NCBI GenBank assembly: GCA_013297875.1
Contig: JAAFIW010000014.1
Span: forward strand, 50,271-114,270
Reading direction: 5' to 3'
DNA from: Comamonadaceae bacterium
GTDB taxonomy: Bacteria > Pseudomonadota > Gammaproteobacteria > Burkholderiales > Burkholderiaceae_C
Length of the DNA: 64,000 nucleotides
Within the stretch, counting starts at the first letter, position 1. Every line of letters begins with the position of its first letter. The notes beneath the pieces were generated by a model. That model searched no databases. It was given only the letters and a program-made list of their open reading frames with translations, and was not told where the DNA came from. This document shows, in pieces, positions 7,991 to 18,365 of this stretch. The position numbers were made by a program, and so were the translations under genes.

Positions 7991-10338
7991 TCACCGCGCC
8001 CAGGAACCAATATTTCGCGCTGGCCCCGTCCGTTCATCGGGCTGACCAGGCCTGCCTTTTCCATGGCCTCCAGCAAGTTGGCGGCTTTGTTGTAGCCAAT
8101 GCTCAGGTGGCGCTGCACCAGGGAAATGCTGGCTTTCTGGTTTTTCAGCACGATGTCCACCGCCTTGTCGTACATCGCGTCTTTCTCACCACCGCCCGCT
8201 TCGCCGCCGGGAATGTCACCGTCTTCGCCGTCGATCGCGCCGCCTTCCAGCACGCCGTCGATGTAGTTGGGCTCGCCACCCTGCTCTTTCAGGTAGGCCA
8301 CCACGCGGTGCACTTCTTCGTCGCTCACAAAGGCCCCGTGCACGCGAATCGGCAAGCCGGTGCCACTGGGCATGTACAGCATGTCGCCCATGCCCAGCAG
8401 GGCTTCGGCGCCCATCTGGTCCAGGATGGTGCGGCTGTCGATCTTGCTACTCACCTGAAAGGCAATGCGGGTGGGGATATTGGCTTTAATGAGGCCTGTG
8501 ATCACGTCCACACTGGGCCGCTGGGTGGCCAAAATCAGGTGAATGCCGGCAGCGCGGGCTTTTTGCGCCAGCCGCGCAATCAATTCTTCAATTTTCTTGC
8601 CCACCACCATCATCAGGTCGGCCAATTCGTCGATGACGACCACGATGTGCGGCAGCCGCTCCAGCGGCTCGGGGCTGTCGGGCGTGAGGCTGAAGGGGTT
8701 GTAGATGAACTGCTCTTTGGCCTTGGCTTCGTCAATCTTGGCGTTGAAACCAGCCAGGTTGCGCACGCCCATTTTGCTGAGCAATTTGTAGCGTCGCTCC
8801 ATCTCCATCACGCACCAGTTCAGGCCATTGGCGGCCTGCTTCATGTCGGTGACCACGGGGGCCAGCAGGTGCGGAATGCCCTCATAGACGCTCATCTCCA
8901 GCATCTTGGGGTCGATCATCAAGAGGCGCACATCGCGGGCCTCAGCCTTGTAGAGCAAGCTCAAAATCATCGCGTTGATACCCACCGATTTGCCCGAGCC
9001 GGTGGTGCCGGCCACCAGCACGTGCGGCATCTTGGCCAGGTCGGCCACGATGGGGTTGCCAATGATGTCTTTGCCCAGACCCATGGTGAGCAGCGACTTG
9101 GCTTCGTTGTAGACCTGCGAGCCCAGAATTTCGCTGAGCTTGATGGTCTGGCGTTTGGCGTTGGGCAACTCCAGTGCCATGTAGTTTTTGCCAGGAATGG
9201 TTTCCACCACGCGGATGGACACCAGGCTTAAAGAGCGCGCCAGGTCTTTGGCCAGGCCCACGATTTGCGAGCCTTTCACGCCGGTGGCGGGCTCAATTTC
9301 ATAGCGTGTGATGACCGGGCCGGGCTGGGCCAGCACCACGCGCACATTCACGCCAAAGTCCTTGAGCTTTTTCTCGATCAGGCGGCTGGTCATCTCCAGG
9401 GTTTCAGGCGACACGGTTTCCTGGCGGGTCTGCGCACCGTCCAGTAAATCCACCTGCGGCAATTTGCTGTCAGGCAGCTCGGTGAACAGGGGCTTTTGCC
9501 GCTCCTTGACGACGCGTGTGCTCTTGGGCACATCAATGAACGTGGGTTCTATCTGAACCCGCACCGGGTGCTGCTCTTCAATTTCAATCCGCTCTTCCTG
9601 CACCACCTCCTCCCGCTCGCGGGCGGCACGCTGGCCCACAGCCACATCCTGCGCACGCTCGCGCTGCTGTCGTTGGCTGTTCCACAGACCTTCGATGCGT
9701 GAGCCCAGCCGCTCGGCCAGGTGGCCCCAGGAAAAACCAAACACCCAGGCGCTGCTGACCACCACCAGCACCAGAAAAATCAGGCCCGACCCCATGAAAC
9801 CCAACCACTTGACGCCCAGTTGACCCACCCAAAAGCCTAGTGCGCCGCCGGCGTGGCCGGGCAGCAGCGATTCAAACCGGTGCAAGCGTGACCATTCCAG
9901 CCCACAGCTGGCAACCAGCAGCACCAGCAAGCCCAGCGCAAATGCCAGCGCCGAGCGGCTGCCCGTGGCGGGAGGCGCAGCCTGCGGCTCGCCTGAGCGC
10001 ATCCACCGCGCCAAACGGCTCAGCCAGGCACGCACACCGGCAGCAAAACACCACCAGACCGAAATGCCCAGGCCGAAGTAGCCCACATCGGCCACCCAGG
10101 CCCCCAGGCGACCACCCCAGTTGCGCAAAGCCCCGCCGGCACCGGACGTCGACCAACCGGGGTCTTGGCCAGCGTAAGTCAGCAAGGCCAGCAGCCAGAA
10201 CAACAGCACCGCCGCGCCAACCAATAGCACCAGCTCCTGGGCAAAGTAGCTGGCTTGGTTGGGGGTTTGTGATGGGCTGGCGGTGGCGCTGTCGGCGCGG
10301 TGGTGAGCCGATTGGAGGGTGTGCAGGGTGTAAGTCAT
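7987..10338 (-). CDS. ftsK: DNA translocase FtsK
   Basis: 783 residues, the normal length for the short-linker FtsK of betaproteobacteria. Four N-terminal membrane helices (residues about 35-210) anchor it at the septum. A short charged linker follows. The motor has beta-strand [20 protein letters not shown], Walker [10 protein letters not shown] near residue 447 and Walker [13 protein letters not shown] near 566, then [15 protein letters not shown]. The C-terminal gamma domain (about 716-779, [20 protein letters not shown]) reads KOPS sites and activates XerCD at dif. It pumps sister chromosomes apart at division. lolA is coupled downstream. Confidence 0.97.
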   Translation of the reverse strand: MTYTLHTLQSAHHRADSATASPSQTPNQASYFAQELVLLVGAAVLLFWLLALLTYAGQDPGWSTSGAGGALRNWGGRLGAWVADVGYFGLGISVWWCFAAGVRAWLSRLARWMRSGEPQAAPPATGSRSALAFALGLLVLLVASCGLEWSRLHRFESLLPGHAGGALGFWVGQLGVKWLGFMGSGLIFLVLVVVSSAWVFGFSWGHLAERLGSRIEGLWNSQRQQRERAQDVAVGQRAAREREEVVQEERIEIEEQHPVRVQIEPTFIDVPKSTRVVKERQKPLFTELPDSKLPQVDLLDGAQTRQETVSPETLEMTSRLIEKKLKDFGVNVRVVLAQPGPVITRYEIEPATGVKGSQIVGLAKDLARSLSLVSIRVVETIPGKNYMALELPNAKRQTIKLSEILGSQVYNEAKSLLTMGLGKDIIGNPIVADLAKMPHVLVAGTTGSGKSVGINAMILSLLYKAEARDVRLLMIDPKMLEMSVYEGIPHLLAPVVTDMKQAANGLNWCVMEMERRYKLLSKMGVRNLAGFNAKIDEAKAKEQFIYNPFSLTPDSPEPLERLPHIVVVIDELADLMMVVGKKIEELIARLAQKARAAGIHLILATQRPSVDVITGLIKANIPTRIAFQVSSKIDSRTILDQMGAEALLGMGDMLYMPSGTGLPIRVHGAFVSDEEVHRVVAYLKEQGGEPNYIDGVLEGGAIDGEDGDIPGGEAGGGEKDAMYDKAVDIVLKNQKASISLVQRHLSIGYNKAANLLEAMEKAGLVSPMNGRGQREILVPGRGE

Positions 10339-10403
10339 ATCCAGCGCCCAAGCTTACCGGATGACGGAACCGTACCCGAAAATGCGGCTTGGAACCGGGA
10401 TGG

Positions 10404-10423
10404 TGTGTCAGCGCGCTGACACA
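10404..10423. promoter_or_regulatory. 20-base perfect palindrome upstream of ftsK
   Basis: TGTGTCAGCGCGCTGACACA is fully self-complementary and lies in the 89-base gap between the Crp/Fnr-like gene stop and the ftsK start. Without a T-run it is not a standard terminator, so an operator or transcript-end hairpin are both possible. Confidence 0.5.
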
Positions 10424-10427
10424 GTGG

Positions 10428-11102
10428 TCATCCCAGCGTTGTGAGCCGGTCTTTGATAACCATGGAGTTGTCGCCACGGGTTTCGATGAAGCCACGGTCT
10501 TCCAGGTCTTTCATCACGCGGCTGACCATCTCGCGCGATGCGCCCACCATCTTGGCAATGTCCTGCCGCGAAATTTTGTCGCGGATGACGAGCACGCCAT
10601 CTTTGTCGGCCACCGCAAACTCCAGCAGGGCACGGGCCACACGGCCATACACATCCATCAAGGCCAGCGATTCAATTTTGCGGTCAGCGTGCCGCAGGCG
10701 CTGCACCAGGCCTTTCATCACGGCATAGGCCATGGAGCTGTTCTCGGGCAGGCAGCGGGCAAACTCCGCACGGCCCAGGCACAGCATGTCGGTCTGCACC
10801 TCGGCGCGGCAACTGGCTGAATGCGCTTCGTTGTCGATCAGGCTCATCTCACCGATGTAGTCGCCGGGCTGCAGCGTGGCCAGAATGACTTCGCGGCCAC
10901 GCTTGTCGGTGGTGACCACGCGCACACGCCCGGTCAGGATGATGAACAGGGTGTTGGTTTTTTCGCCCTGCTCTACCACCAACTCACCGCGGCGAAAGCG
11001 CCGCTTGGACACCGCGTTGGCGACAGATTCCGCCTGGCTCGCCGTGAGCAAGGCAAACAAAGGCACCCGCCTGATCAACTCCAGATTCGACAACATGGAC
11101 AT
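10428..11102 (-). CDS. Crp/Fnr family transcriptional regulator
   Basis: 224 residues, with GGAGG eight bases before the ATG. N-terminal cyclic-nucleotide-binding beta-barrel (residues 10-125: GELVVEQGEKTNTLFIILTG, then LQPGDYIGEMSLIDNEAHSA with the PGD-x-GE-x-(S)L phosphate-cassette pattern), a dimer helix (EFARCLPENSSMAYAVMKGL) and a Crp-type winged helix (RDKISRQDIAKMVGASREMV). The Fnr N-terminal cysteine cluster is absent, so it is Crp-like rather than an oxygen sensor. It is divergent from trxB and upstream of ftsK-lolA, a conserved arrangement in Burkholderiales as far as I recall. Ligand unknown. Confidence 0.9.
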   Translation of the reverse strand: MSMLSNLELIRRVPLFALLTASQAESVANAVSKRRFRRGELVVEQGEKTNTLFIILTGRVRVVTTDKRGREVILATLQPGDYIGEMSLIDNEAHSASCRAEVQTDMLCLGRAEFARCLPENSSMAYAVMKGLVQRLRHADRKIESLALMDVYGRVARALLEFAVADKDGVLVIRDKISRQDIAKMVGASREMVSRVMKDLEDRGFIETRGDNSMVIKDRLTTLG

Positions 11103-11186
11103 TCAAATTCCTCCGGCTTGTTTAAAGCGCTGTCAGTAGCATGATCGGTTTATACAATTCACACTTCGCGTACGCGGCACCCTTGA

Positions 11187-12212
<1,026 letters not shown>

Positions 12213-12230
12213 GCTGGGACGAGTTCTGGC

Positions 12231-12236
12231 TATAAT
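12231..12236 (+). promoter_or_regulatory. Consensus -10 box TATAAT for rpmB-rpmG
   Basis: A perfect TATAAT lies 123 bases upstream of rpmB and just after trxB. The -35 is weak. The long untranslated leader that would follow (about 115 bases) contains TTGTCACATCAAGTGATGAC, a small hairpin that could matter for ribosomal protein control. Confidence 0.55.
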
Positions 12237-12358
12237 CGTGGGCTTTGCTAAATCTGCCCCACAGGCAATTGGTGCAAATCTATGGGTTACCGCCACCCTT
12301 CTGGCGAGGTCAGGTTGTCACATCAAGTGATGACCGTTAGCAATTCAAAGGTGTCCAC

Positions 12359-12592
12359 ATGGCACGCGTCTGCGACGTAACGGGTAAAGGCCCGATGGTT
12401 GGGAACAATGTTTCCCACGCCAACAACAAAACCAAGCGCCGGTTCTTGCCGAACCTGCAATACCGCCGCTTCTGGGTAGAAACCGAAAACCGTTGGGTTC
12501 GTCTGCGCGTATCCAGCGCTGCCCTGCGTTTGATCGACAAAAAAGGCATTGACACCGTTCTGGCCGACATGCGCGAGCGCGGTCAGGCCTGA
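12359..12592 (+). CDS. rpmB: Ribosomal protein bL28
   Basis: 77 residues, family-typical length and sequence throughout: [20 protein letters not shown], then [20 protein letters not shown] and [20 protein letters not shown] component of the 50S subunit. The cysteine-poor form lacks zinc ligands. It forms a two-gene operon with rpmG, 23 bases downstream, ended by a shared terminator. Confidence 0.98.
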   Translation: MARVCDVTGKGPMVGNNVSHANNKTKRRFLPNLQYRRFWVETENRWVRLRVSSAALRLIDKKGIDTVLADMRERGQA

Positions 12593-12615
12593 ACCCCTAC
12601 TAAGGAACACACACC

Positions 12616-12786
12616 ATGGCAAGCAAAGGCGGACGCGAAAAAATCAAGCTGCAGTCCACAGCTGACACCGGTCACTTCTACACGACCAGCAAAAACAAGA
12701 AAACCATGCCCGAGAAAATGTCGATCATGAAGTTTGACCCCAAGGCTCGCAAGCATGTGGAATACAAGGAAGTCAAGCTCAAGTAA
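12616..12786 (+). CDS. rpmG: Ribosomal protein bL33
   Basis: 56 residues from ATG 12616 to TAA 12784-12786, with AAGGA upstream at 12602. Begins [20 protein letters not shown] and ends [14 protein letters not shown], the zinc-free form of bL33 (no C-x-x-C pairs), with the conserved [15 protein letters not shown] centre. 50S subunit component, co-transcribed with rpmB. Confidence 0.97.
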   Translation: MASKGGREKIKLQSTADTGHFYTTSKNKKTMPEKMSIMKFDPKARKHVEYKEVKLK

Positions 12787-12802
12787 TTGAGCGTGACCGA
12801 TT

Positions 12803-12831
12803 AAAAAAGCCGCTAATTCAGCGGCTTTTTT
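12803..12831. terminator. Bidirectional rho-independent terminator
   Basis: AAAAAAGCCGC (12803-12813) pairs with GCGGCTTTTTT (12821-12831) around a 7-base loop. It ends rpmB-rpmG on the plus strand and, because the stem is flanked by A and T runs on both sides, the methyltransferase gene on the minus strand, whose stop codon lies in the loop. Confidence 0.92.
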
Positions 12832-13615
12832 GTTGCTGGATCGATGCCAGCGGCCCCAGGTTGGGTCGTTCACAAACCACCGTAAATAAGTCAACGAATC
12901 TGCCGCCTTCTGAGGGCTGTGGCTGGCGATGAAAACTAATACGCGCCTCAGTAAAACCCAAAATTCCCAAGGCTGAAATGAAAAACTGAGGCGTGAAATG
13001 CCACCAGGTATCGACTATCGAATAGCCGCTGCGGGGCACAAATTCGCAGACAGATAATTGACCAAGATGGGGCTTGCATTCTTCGGTCACGATGATGGTT
13101 TTGTTCGTACGCATTGCAACGCTTTCGAGCAAATCAAAAGGTCGCTTGCAATGCAACAATACGGAGCCTAGCACGCCCACATCAAAGGTGCCCAATGTGT
13201 CTGGTATTCCGTACGGGTCATGCTCCAGCATGCGTACTGACGACTTCGTGTCTGCATGGGCGTACCAGAATGAATTGCGGACACGCTCGATACGGCCGGA
13301 AAAGTGTGCGCGCCAGGCTGCAATGTCCACGTCGTGCGAGGGCACCACATCCCACAAATAGGACATGGGCGGTTCTACGCAAGTCACCTGGGCCCCGGCA
13401 TGCTCCATGCAAAACGATAAAAAACCGCTTGCAGGTCCAATTTCAAGTACTGACTGCCCTGCAAAATTGACGTGGCCAAGATAAGCCTGCCAGTTGTCAC
13501 GCAGATCCCACTGCCCAACGACTTCGCCGGATGCCAACGTGAACGAATGGTAAAACTCGCAGTCTTGCAGCTTTACCGTGCGGGGAGAAATATGCATGGG
13601 GAACTTATCCGACAA
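12818..13615 (-). CDS. Class I SAM-dependent methyltransferase
   Basis: 265 residues. Motif I is VLEIGPASGFLSFCME at about residues 54-69, followed by VTCVEPPMS for the acidic ribose-binding position and GTFDVGVLGSVLLHCKRPF for motif IV. The N-terminal HSFTLASGEVVGQWDLRDNW and the overall layout resemble DUF1698/CmoB-like and sugar-cluster O-methyltransferases. Substrate unknown. The last nine codons run through one arm of the bidirectional terminator, giving the tail ASIQQQKSR. It follows the propeller lipoprotein gene by 27 bases in the same direction and is probably in its operon. Confidence 0.85.
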   Translation of the reverse strand: MSDKFPMHISPRTVKLQDCEFYHSFTLASGEVVGQWDLRDNWQAYLGHVNFAGQSVLEIGPASGFLSFCMEHAGAQVTCVEPPMSYLWDVVPSHDVDIAAWRAHFSGRIERVRNSFWYAHADTKSSVRMLEHDPYGIPDTLGTFDVGVLGSVLLHCKRPFDLLESVAMRTNKTIIVTEECKPHLGQLSVCEFVPRSGYSIVDTWWHFTPQFFISALGILGFTEARISFHRQPQPSEGGRFVDLFTVVCERPNLGPLASIQQQKSR

Positions 13616-13642
13616 AGCAAGCGTGCCAAGCCATATGGAACC

Positions 13643-15340
13643 TTAAGGCCGCTGACTGGTGATGATGGAAAAGGGCGCGCTGCCTGCCTCCGAAAAAGTT
13701 GTCCCGACAGATGTGAGTGCCCCGCTATCTCGGTTGATTCTGTAGACCGAAATGTTGTCGCTGAGCTCGTTCGCCACGTAGGCAAACTTGCCGCTTGCAT
13801 CAACCGTGACGGCTCTTGGCAAGGTACCGGCGGCAAACGGGCTACCCGCCACCGCTGTTAACGCGCCTGTGGCCGGGTTGATGGTGTAGGCCGAGACACT
13901 GTTACCGCCTTGGTTTGCCACGTACGCAAACTTACCACCGGGATCAAGCGTGACAAATCTCGGCCCGGTGCCCGTCGCAATAGATGCTCCTGAGGCTGCA
14001 AGAGCTCCTGTCGTCGGGTTGATGTTGTAGACCGAGACACTATCGCTGAAGAAGCTCGCTGCATAAACGAACTTGCCGCCTGGATCAACTGTGACGGAAT
14101 ATGGATTGATACCTGCAGAAGCCACCCCCAGAGCGGTAAGCGCCCCCGTCGTGGGGTTTATGCTGTATGCCGAGATGTCGTTGCTTCCCCCGTTGGTCAC
14201 GTAGGCAAATTTGCCGTTGGGCTCAACCGTGACGGACACTGGTTGCGTGCCCGCCGCGACAGCGGCCCCCACAGCTGTTAGCTCACCCGTGTTCGCATTG
14301 ATACGATAGGTTGAGACATTGTTGCTAACGTAGTTGGCGGCGTAAGCAAACTTGCCGCTGGGATCAACTGTGATGGAAAACGGCTGCGTGCCCGTTAAAG
14401 CCGTGCCCACAGCGGTAAGCGCCCCTGTGGTCGGGTTGATTGTGTAGGCCGACACGCTGTTACTACCAGCGTTTGCCACATACAAAAACTTGCTGCTTGG
14501 GTCAACTGCGACAGAAAACGGGCCTGCACCCGTAGCGACAGCAGGACCCACAACAGTTAGCGCCCCAGAAGCTGGGTTGATGCTGAAAACCGAGATGTTG
14601 TTGCTTTTAACGTTGGCGACGTAGGCAAACTTGGGGTTATCAGTGCAGTTGAGCACAGGGCTAGCAACGCTGCCAGCGACGATGGTTCCTGTAGCGCCGT
14701 TCAGGTAGCAGGTTTGCTTGGAAGTGGGTTGGGTTCCAATGGTCACACTGTAGGCGGTGCCGGTTGCCAAACCGCTGGCCAGGCTTGTGAAACCGACGGT
14801 AGACACAGTTACTGGCGCGCCGCCGTTGAGCACCAAGGTCATAGTTCTGCCAGCATCAAGTCCGCCCACTGCGACCAAAATACTACCGCTACTCACGGCG
14901 TTACACACGAACTGGGTGGCCGTGACTTCAGCCGCATCCAGTGTGCCGTTGCCATTGGTATCCAGCCCCGCTTGCACCCGCGTGCCGCCGCCTGCGCAGT
15001 TGGTGCCAAGTGGCTCAGGGCTGAGCGCCAGCAATGAGGAGCGGCCTACGCTGCCAGCAGCGCCCGCAATGCCTGCGCACACATAAGTGGTGTTATTGAC
15101 CTCGGCAGCTTGCAGAATGCCGTCGTCATTGGTGTCTTGCCCGGCTTGCACCCGGGTACCGCCCGATGCACAGTTAGCCCCGGTAGCCTCGTTGCTAGTG
15201 GCAATGAGTGCAGATCTGCCCGGCGTGCCGTTACTGCCGGTACTGCCACCATCACCGCAGGCTGACAAGGCCAGCATGACTGCGGCCAGGCTCGCCGCGC
15301 ACCAAGTAACAGCGGGTTTGTTTTGAGGAAAAAAGGACAT
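13643..15340 (-). CDS. Lipoprotein with two DUF7151-like repeats and a seven-bladed beta-propeller
   Basis: 565 residues from the ATG at 15340, which has GGGAGGGG upstream; a longer frame starts at 15391. Signal peptide with lipobox LSAC, so lipid-anchored. Residues about 38-130 contain two copies of a 45-residue unit (TGANCASGGTRVQAGQDTN and LGTNCAGGGTRVQAGLDTN, each ending in a Cys after an acidic Asp-Asn loop that looks calcium-like). Residues about 235-560 are seven near-identical blades of about 43 residues (KFAYVAN, then ISVY-INP-TGALTAVG, then VTVDP), matching the YVTN / lactonase-like propeller family. Likely a surface ligand-binding protein; no substrate can be named. Confidence 0.85.
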   Translation of the reverse strand: MSFFPQNKPAVTWCAASLAAVMLALSACGDGGSTGSNGTPGRSALIATSNEATGANCASGGTRVQAGQDTNDDGILQAAEVNNTTYVCAGIAGAAGSVGRSSLLALSPEPLGTNCAGGGTRVQAGLDTNGNGTLDAAEVTATQFVCNAVSSGSILVAVGGLDAGRTMTLVLNGGAPVTVSTVGFTSLASGLATGTAYSVTIGTQPTSKQTCYLNGATGTIVAGSVASPVLNCTDNPKFAYVANVKSNNISVFSINPASGALTVVGPAVATGAGPFSVAVDPSSKFLYVANAGSNSVSAYTINPTTGALTAVGTALTGTQPFSITVDPSGKFAYAANYVSNNVSTYRINANTGELTAVGAAVAAGTQPVSVTVEPNGKFAYVTNGGSNDISAYSINPTTGALTALGVASAGINPYSVTVDPGGKFVYAASFFSDSVSVYNINPTTGALAASGASIATGTGPRFVTLDPGGKFAYVANQGGNSVSAYTINPATGALTAVAGSPFAAGTLPRAVTVDASGKFAYVANELSDNISVYRINRDSGALTSVGTTFSEAGSAPFSIITSQRP

Positions 15341-15565
15341 GTAACCCCTCCCAGGGAAAAGCAAGCATTTAATCGGTATCACGCGGATCAATTATAAATA
15401 CTTTTATACTAACTTCTTGTCCTCGAATGACCGCAACGACTCTTGGAAAAACAAGTGCTGGCGAGTTTTGCATCAGTCCTTCACATCGCATGGATTGGCG
15501 TTTTGCCGAATCTTGTGGAGCAACTATTGAGCGCTTCAAAAAACATGACGGCTGGAACGCTCAAT

Positions 15566-15600
15566 CCCTCACCCCAGCCCTCTCCCGGAGGGAGAGGGTG
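15566..15600. repeat. Intergenic CCCTCACCCCAGCCCTCTCC-type hairpin repeat
   Basis: CCCTCTCCC-GGA-GGGAGAGGG (15578-15598) is a near-perfect dyad preceded by CCCTCACCCCAG. Repeats of this form are widespread in proteobacterial intergenic DNA. The 390-base gap from 15341 to 15729 holds this, an AT-rich probable promoter for the lipoprotein gene (15380-15420), and no convincing gene; a short open frame at 15427-15678 crosses the repeat and is not supported. Confidence 0.7.
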
Positions 15601-15729
15601 AAAACAGTCCAATTCACTGTCGTGAATTTGGAAGAGATCAATAGCGTCGGACTACGAGGTTCACTAGCGCGTCAATAGGCGAAAAGACGGGCTACAAAAG
15701 CTGATAAAGGGCACTGGCTTCACCGCCAA

Positions 15730-16944
15730 CTAAACCCGCGCCGCGCGCAGGTTCATAGAAAACTGCTGCAGGGCCGCAATGCCGCTTTCTTCAGCCCGGT
15801 GGCACCAGTCTTTGAGCTCGGCGGCCAGTTGCTCGCGCGAGTGCGAGGTGTTCAGCCACATCTGGCGCAGCTCTTCGCGCATGGTCATCATTTTGTCGAG
15901 CACGGGGTGGGCGGCGCGGGCTTGGGCAATGTGCGGGCGGGCGCTGGCGGGCACTTTGTCGTCGTCGCGGTGCATCCAGCGCTTGGCGGTTTTCAGCAGC
16001 GACAAATCGCCTTGCTTGGCTTTCAGCGCTTCAATTTCCATAGCGCATGCAGCGCGCATCTCGCGGGCGTACTGGGCCATGACCTCATAACGGTGGGCAA
16101 TCAGGGCTTCCAGCGTTTTCTCGTCGGCCACGGGCTGGGCAGTGCCAAAGTTGAGTTTGGGCGGTACTTTTTTCACCTTGGCCCAGCCAATGGCTTGCAT
16201 GATGGAGATGTAAAACCAGCCGATGTCAAACTCATAGGGCTTGACCGAGAACTTGGCCGATGTGGGGTAGGTGTGGTGGTTGTTGTGCAGCTCTTCGCCG
16301 CCAATCACGATGCCCCAAAAACTCACGTTGGTGCTGGCGTCGGCCGACTCGAAATTGCGGTAGCCCCAGTAGTGGCCAATGCCGTTGATCACGCCGGTGG
16401 CCATCACCGGAATCCAGGCCATTTGCACAGCCCATACGGCTGCGCCAATCGCGCCAAACATCAGCAAGTTGGCCACCATCATCAGGCTCACACCCAAAAT
16501 GGTGTAGCGGTTGTACAGGTTGCGCTCAATCCAATCGTCTGGTGTGCCCGTGCCGTATTTGGCAATGGTTTCCTTATTTTTAGACTCAGCGCGGTACAGC
16601 TCCGTGCCTTCCAGCAGCAGCTTTTTGATGCCGCGTGTTTGCGGGCTGTGCGGGTCTTCTTCGGTGTCTACCTTGGCGTGGTGCTTGCGGTGAATGGCGA
16701 CAAACTCCTTGGTTTGCATGCCGGTGCCAATCCACAACCAGAAGCGGAAAAAGTGAGAAGGAATCGGCCCCAGATCCAGCGCGCGGTGCGACTGGGCGCG
16801 GTGCAAAAAGATGGTGACGGACGCAATCGTGATGTGCGTGGTGACCAGCGTGTACAGCACGATTTGCCACCAGCTCAGGTTGAGCAAACCATGGGCCAGC
16901 CAACTGACCACTGCATCTACCAAGGGGGAATCAATAAAAAACAT
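15730..16944 (-). CDS. Membrane fatty acid delta-9 desaturase
   Basis: 404 residues. The three histidine clusters of integral membrane acyl desaturases are complete: HRAQSHR (about residue 48), HRKHHAKVD (about 86) and HNNHHTYPTSAKFS (about 220), with membrane helices between them. The product fits a di-iron acyl-CoA or acyl-lipid delta-9 desaturase that introduces a double bond into membrane fatty acids. A C-terminal extension of about 130 residues (270-404) is helical and charged, longer than in minimal family members. Probably involved in membrane fluidity control. A single gene with its own promoter region of about 80 AT-rich bases. Confidence 0.93.
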   Translation of the reverse strand: MFFIDSPLVDAVVSWLAHGLLNLSWWQIVLYTLVTTHITIASVTIFLHRAQSHRALDLGPIPSHFFRFWLWIGTGMQTKEFVAIHRKHHAKVDTEEDPHSPQTRGIKKLLLEGTELYRAESKNKETIAKYGTGTPDDWIERNLYNRYTILGVSLMMVANLLMFGAIGAAVWAVQMAWIPVMATGVINGIGHYWGYRNFESADASTNVSFWGIVIGGEELHNNHHTYPTSAKFSVKPYEFDIGWFYISIMQAIGWAKVKKVPPKLNFGTAQPVADEKTLEALIAHRYEVMAQYAREMRAACAMEIEALKAKQGDLSLLKTAKRWMHRDDDKVPASARPHIAQARAAHPVLDKMMTMREELRQMWLNTSHSREQLAAELKDWCHRAEESGIAALQQFSMNLRAARV

Positions 16945-17022
16945 GAATCTTTATCTCTTTCAATCAGTTTGGCTTCAAAAGCCAACCCGACATTTTAGGC
17001 TGCAAGCCCTATTTGTACTGAA

Positions 17023-18333
17023 TTACTTTTTTACCCATGCGGCGGCAAAAAAACCATCGGTCGCATGCTGGTGCGGCCACATGCGCAGATAGCGCCCGCC
17101 CTTTTCACCAGGTGTTTCGCCGCCCGTGCACAGCCCCGCTGCGCCGTCAACCTTTAGTTGGGTCAGGATGTCGGCACATTCAAGGGGGCTGAACTCGCGC
17201 CCGATGTCTGATGCGTCAAATCCTTGCGCAATCGCCTCGTTTTCTTCCGCCAGCAGGCTACAGGTGGCATAAACCAGCCGCCCACCGGGTTTGAGCAGGC
17301 GGGCGGCGCTGGCCAGAATGGCGGCTTGTTTGGCCGTCATCTCGGCAATGGATTGCGGTGACTGACGCCACTTCAAATCAGGGTTGCGCCGCAAGGTGCC
17401 CAGGCCGGAGCACGGCGCGTCGATCAGCACGCGGTCAATCTTGCCGGCCAGGCGCTTGACCCGCTCGTCGCGCTCATGCGCAATCGCCGCCGGGTGCACA
17501 TTGGACAAACCGCTGCGCGCCAGGCGCGGCTTGAGCGCATCCAGCCGGTGGGCCGACGTGTCAAACGCATACAGCCGCCCGGTGCTGCGCATGGCCGCAC
17601 CAATGGCAAGGGTTTTGCCGCCTGCGCCCGCACAAAAATCAACCACCATTTCGCCGCGCTTGGCGTCCAGCATCAACGCCAGCAACTGCGAGCCTTCGTC
17701 TTGCACCTCGATGTCGCCGCGCTCGAAAATTTCCAGCTTGTTCAACGGGGGCTTGCCCTGCAAACGCAGGCCCCAGGGTGAGTAGGGAGTCACTACACTT
17801 TTGATAGCTACACGCGCAAGTTGTTTCTGGGCTACAGCCCGCTTTTGCTTGAAATCGTTGACTCGCAGATCCAGCGGCGCGGGTTCGTTCAGGCTACTCA
17901 CCAGGGGCCAGAACTGGTCGCCCAGCTGAGCTTTCAGCAAAGCGGCCAGCCACTCGGGCAGGTTGTGGCGGTGCAAGTCCATGATGCCGCCGCCGCTGGC
18001 CGACAAATCCACCGCGTCGCACTGGTCAATCCAGTTTTTCTCGGCATCGGTGAGCACCGATTTCAAAAAGTCACGCGGCCCATAAAACCCCAGCATGGCC
18101 AGCTTGCGCTCTTTGGCACCGCTGCCCTTGGGCGCGCCCTGCGCAAAGGCCTCAAACAGGTTTTTCTTGCGCAGCACTGTGTAAGTGGTCTCCGCCAAGG
18201 TGGCCCGCTCGCGCGGCCCCAGGCCCCGGTTGTCGCGGAAAAAGCGTGAAACGACGGCGTCAGCCGGGTGGTCGAATTTCAAGACCTGGCCGACCAGGTC
18301 GGAGCAGGCGGCAAGTAGTTGTTCTGGGTGCAT
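17023..18333 (-). CDS. rsmB: RsmB-like rRNA (cytosine-C5) methyltransferase
   Basis: 436 residues from the ATG at 18333; the frame extends upstream but family similarity starts here. N-terminal NusB-like RNA-binding helices, then the Rossmann methyltransferase: motif I VVDFCAGAGGKTLAIGAAM near residue 230, the motif IV DAPCSGLGTLRRNPD and motif VI YATCSLLAEEN carrying the two catalytic cysteines. Methylates a cytosine of 16S rRNA. Residues about 160-181 (KRAVAQKQLARVAIKSVV region), in the linker before the catalytic domain, are encoded by a dispersed element. The N-terminal NusB part is shorter than in E. coli, so another RsmB/NOP family member is possible. Confidence 0.88.
   Translation of the reverse strand: MHPEQLLAACSDLVGQVLKFDHPADAVVSRFFRDNRGLGPRERATLAETTYTVLRKKNLFEAFAQGAPKGSGAKERKLAMLGFYGPRDFLKSVLTDAEKNWIDQCDAVDLSASGGGIMDLHRHNLPEWLAALLKAQLGDQFWPLVSSLNEPAPLDLRVNDFKQKRAVAQKQLARVAIKSVVTPYSPWGLRLQGKPPLNKLEIFERGDIEVQDEGSQLLALMLDAKRGEMVVDFCAGAGGKTLAIGAAMRSTGRLYAFDTSAHRLDALKPRLARSGLSNVHPAAIAHERDERVKRLAGKIDRVLIDAPCSGLGTLRRNPDLKWRQSPQSIAEMTAKQAAILASAARLLKPGGRLVYATCSLLAEENEAIAQGFDASDIGREFSPLECADILTQLKVDGAAGLCTGGETPGEKGGRYLRMWPHQHATDGFFAAAWVKK
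17794..17856 (+). repeat. Dispersed element copy 7, inside rsmB
   Basis: TACACTTTTGATAGCTACAC then TTTCTGGGCTACAGCCCGCT and TTTTGCTTGAAAT. Antisense to the gene. The right half (CTGGGCTACAGCCCG) is a good dyad. Confidence 0.85.
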
Positions 18334-18365
18334 AGGGTGGGATTGTCTCAGGCCATACTGCCGGA

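Noticed and set aside
7972..9231. A 419-codon open frame on the plus strand opposite ftsK and the lolA start
   Set aside because: It is rich in His, Gln, Val and Gly as expected from the antisense of GC-rich coding DNA, has no ribosome site or recognisable domain, and ftsK on the other strand is certain.
13643..15340. Regular repeats that could be mistaken for a CRISPR array
   Set aside because: The period is about 129 bases, the frame is open throughout and the units code propeller blades; there are no short repeats with unique spacers and no cas genes.
15427..15678. An 83-codon plus-strand frame in the gap before the desaturase gene
   Set aside because: It runs across a common intergenic hairpin repeat and has no ribosome site or family pattern.
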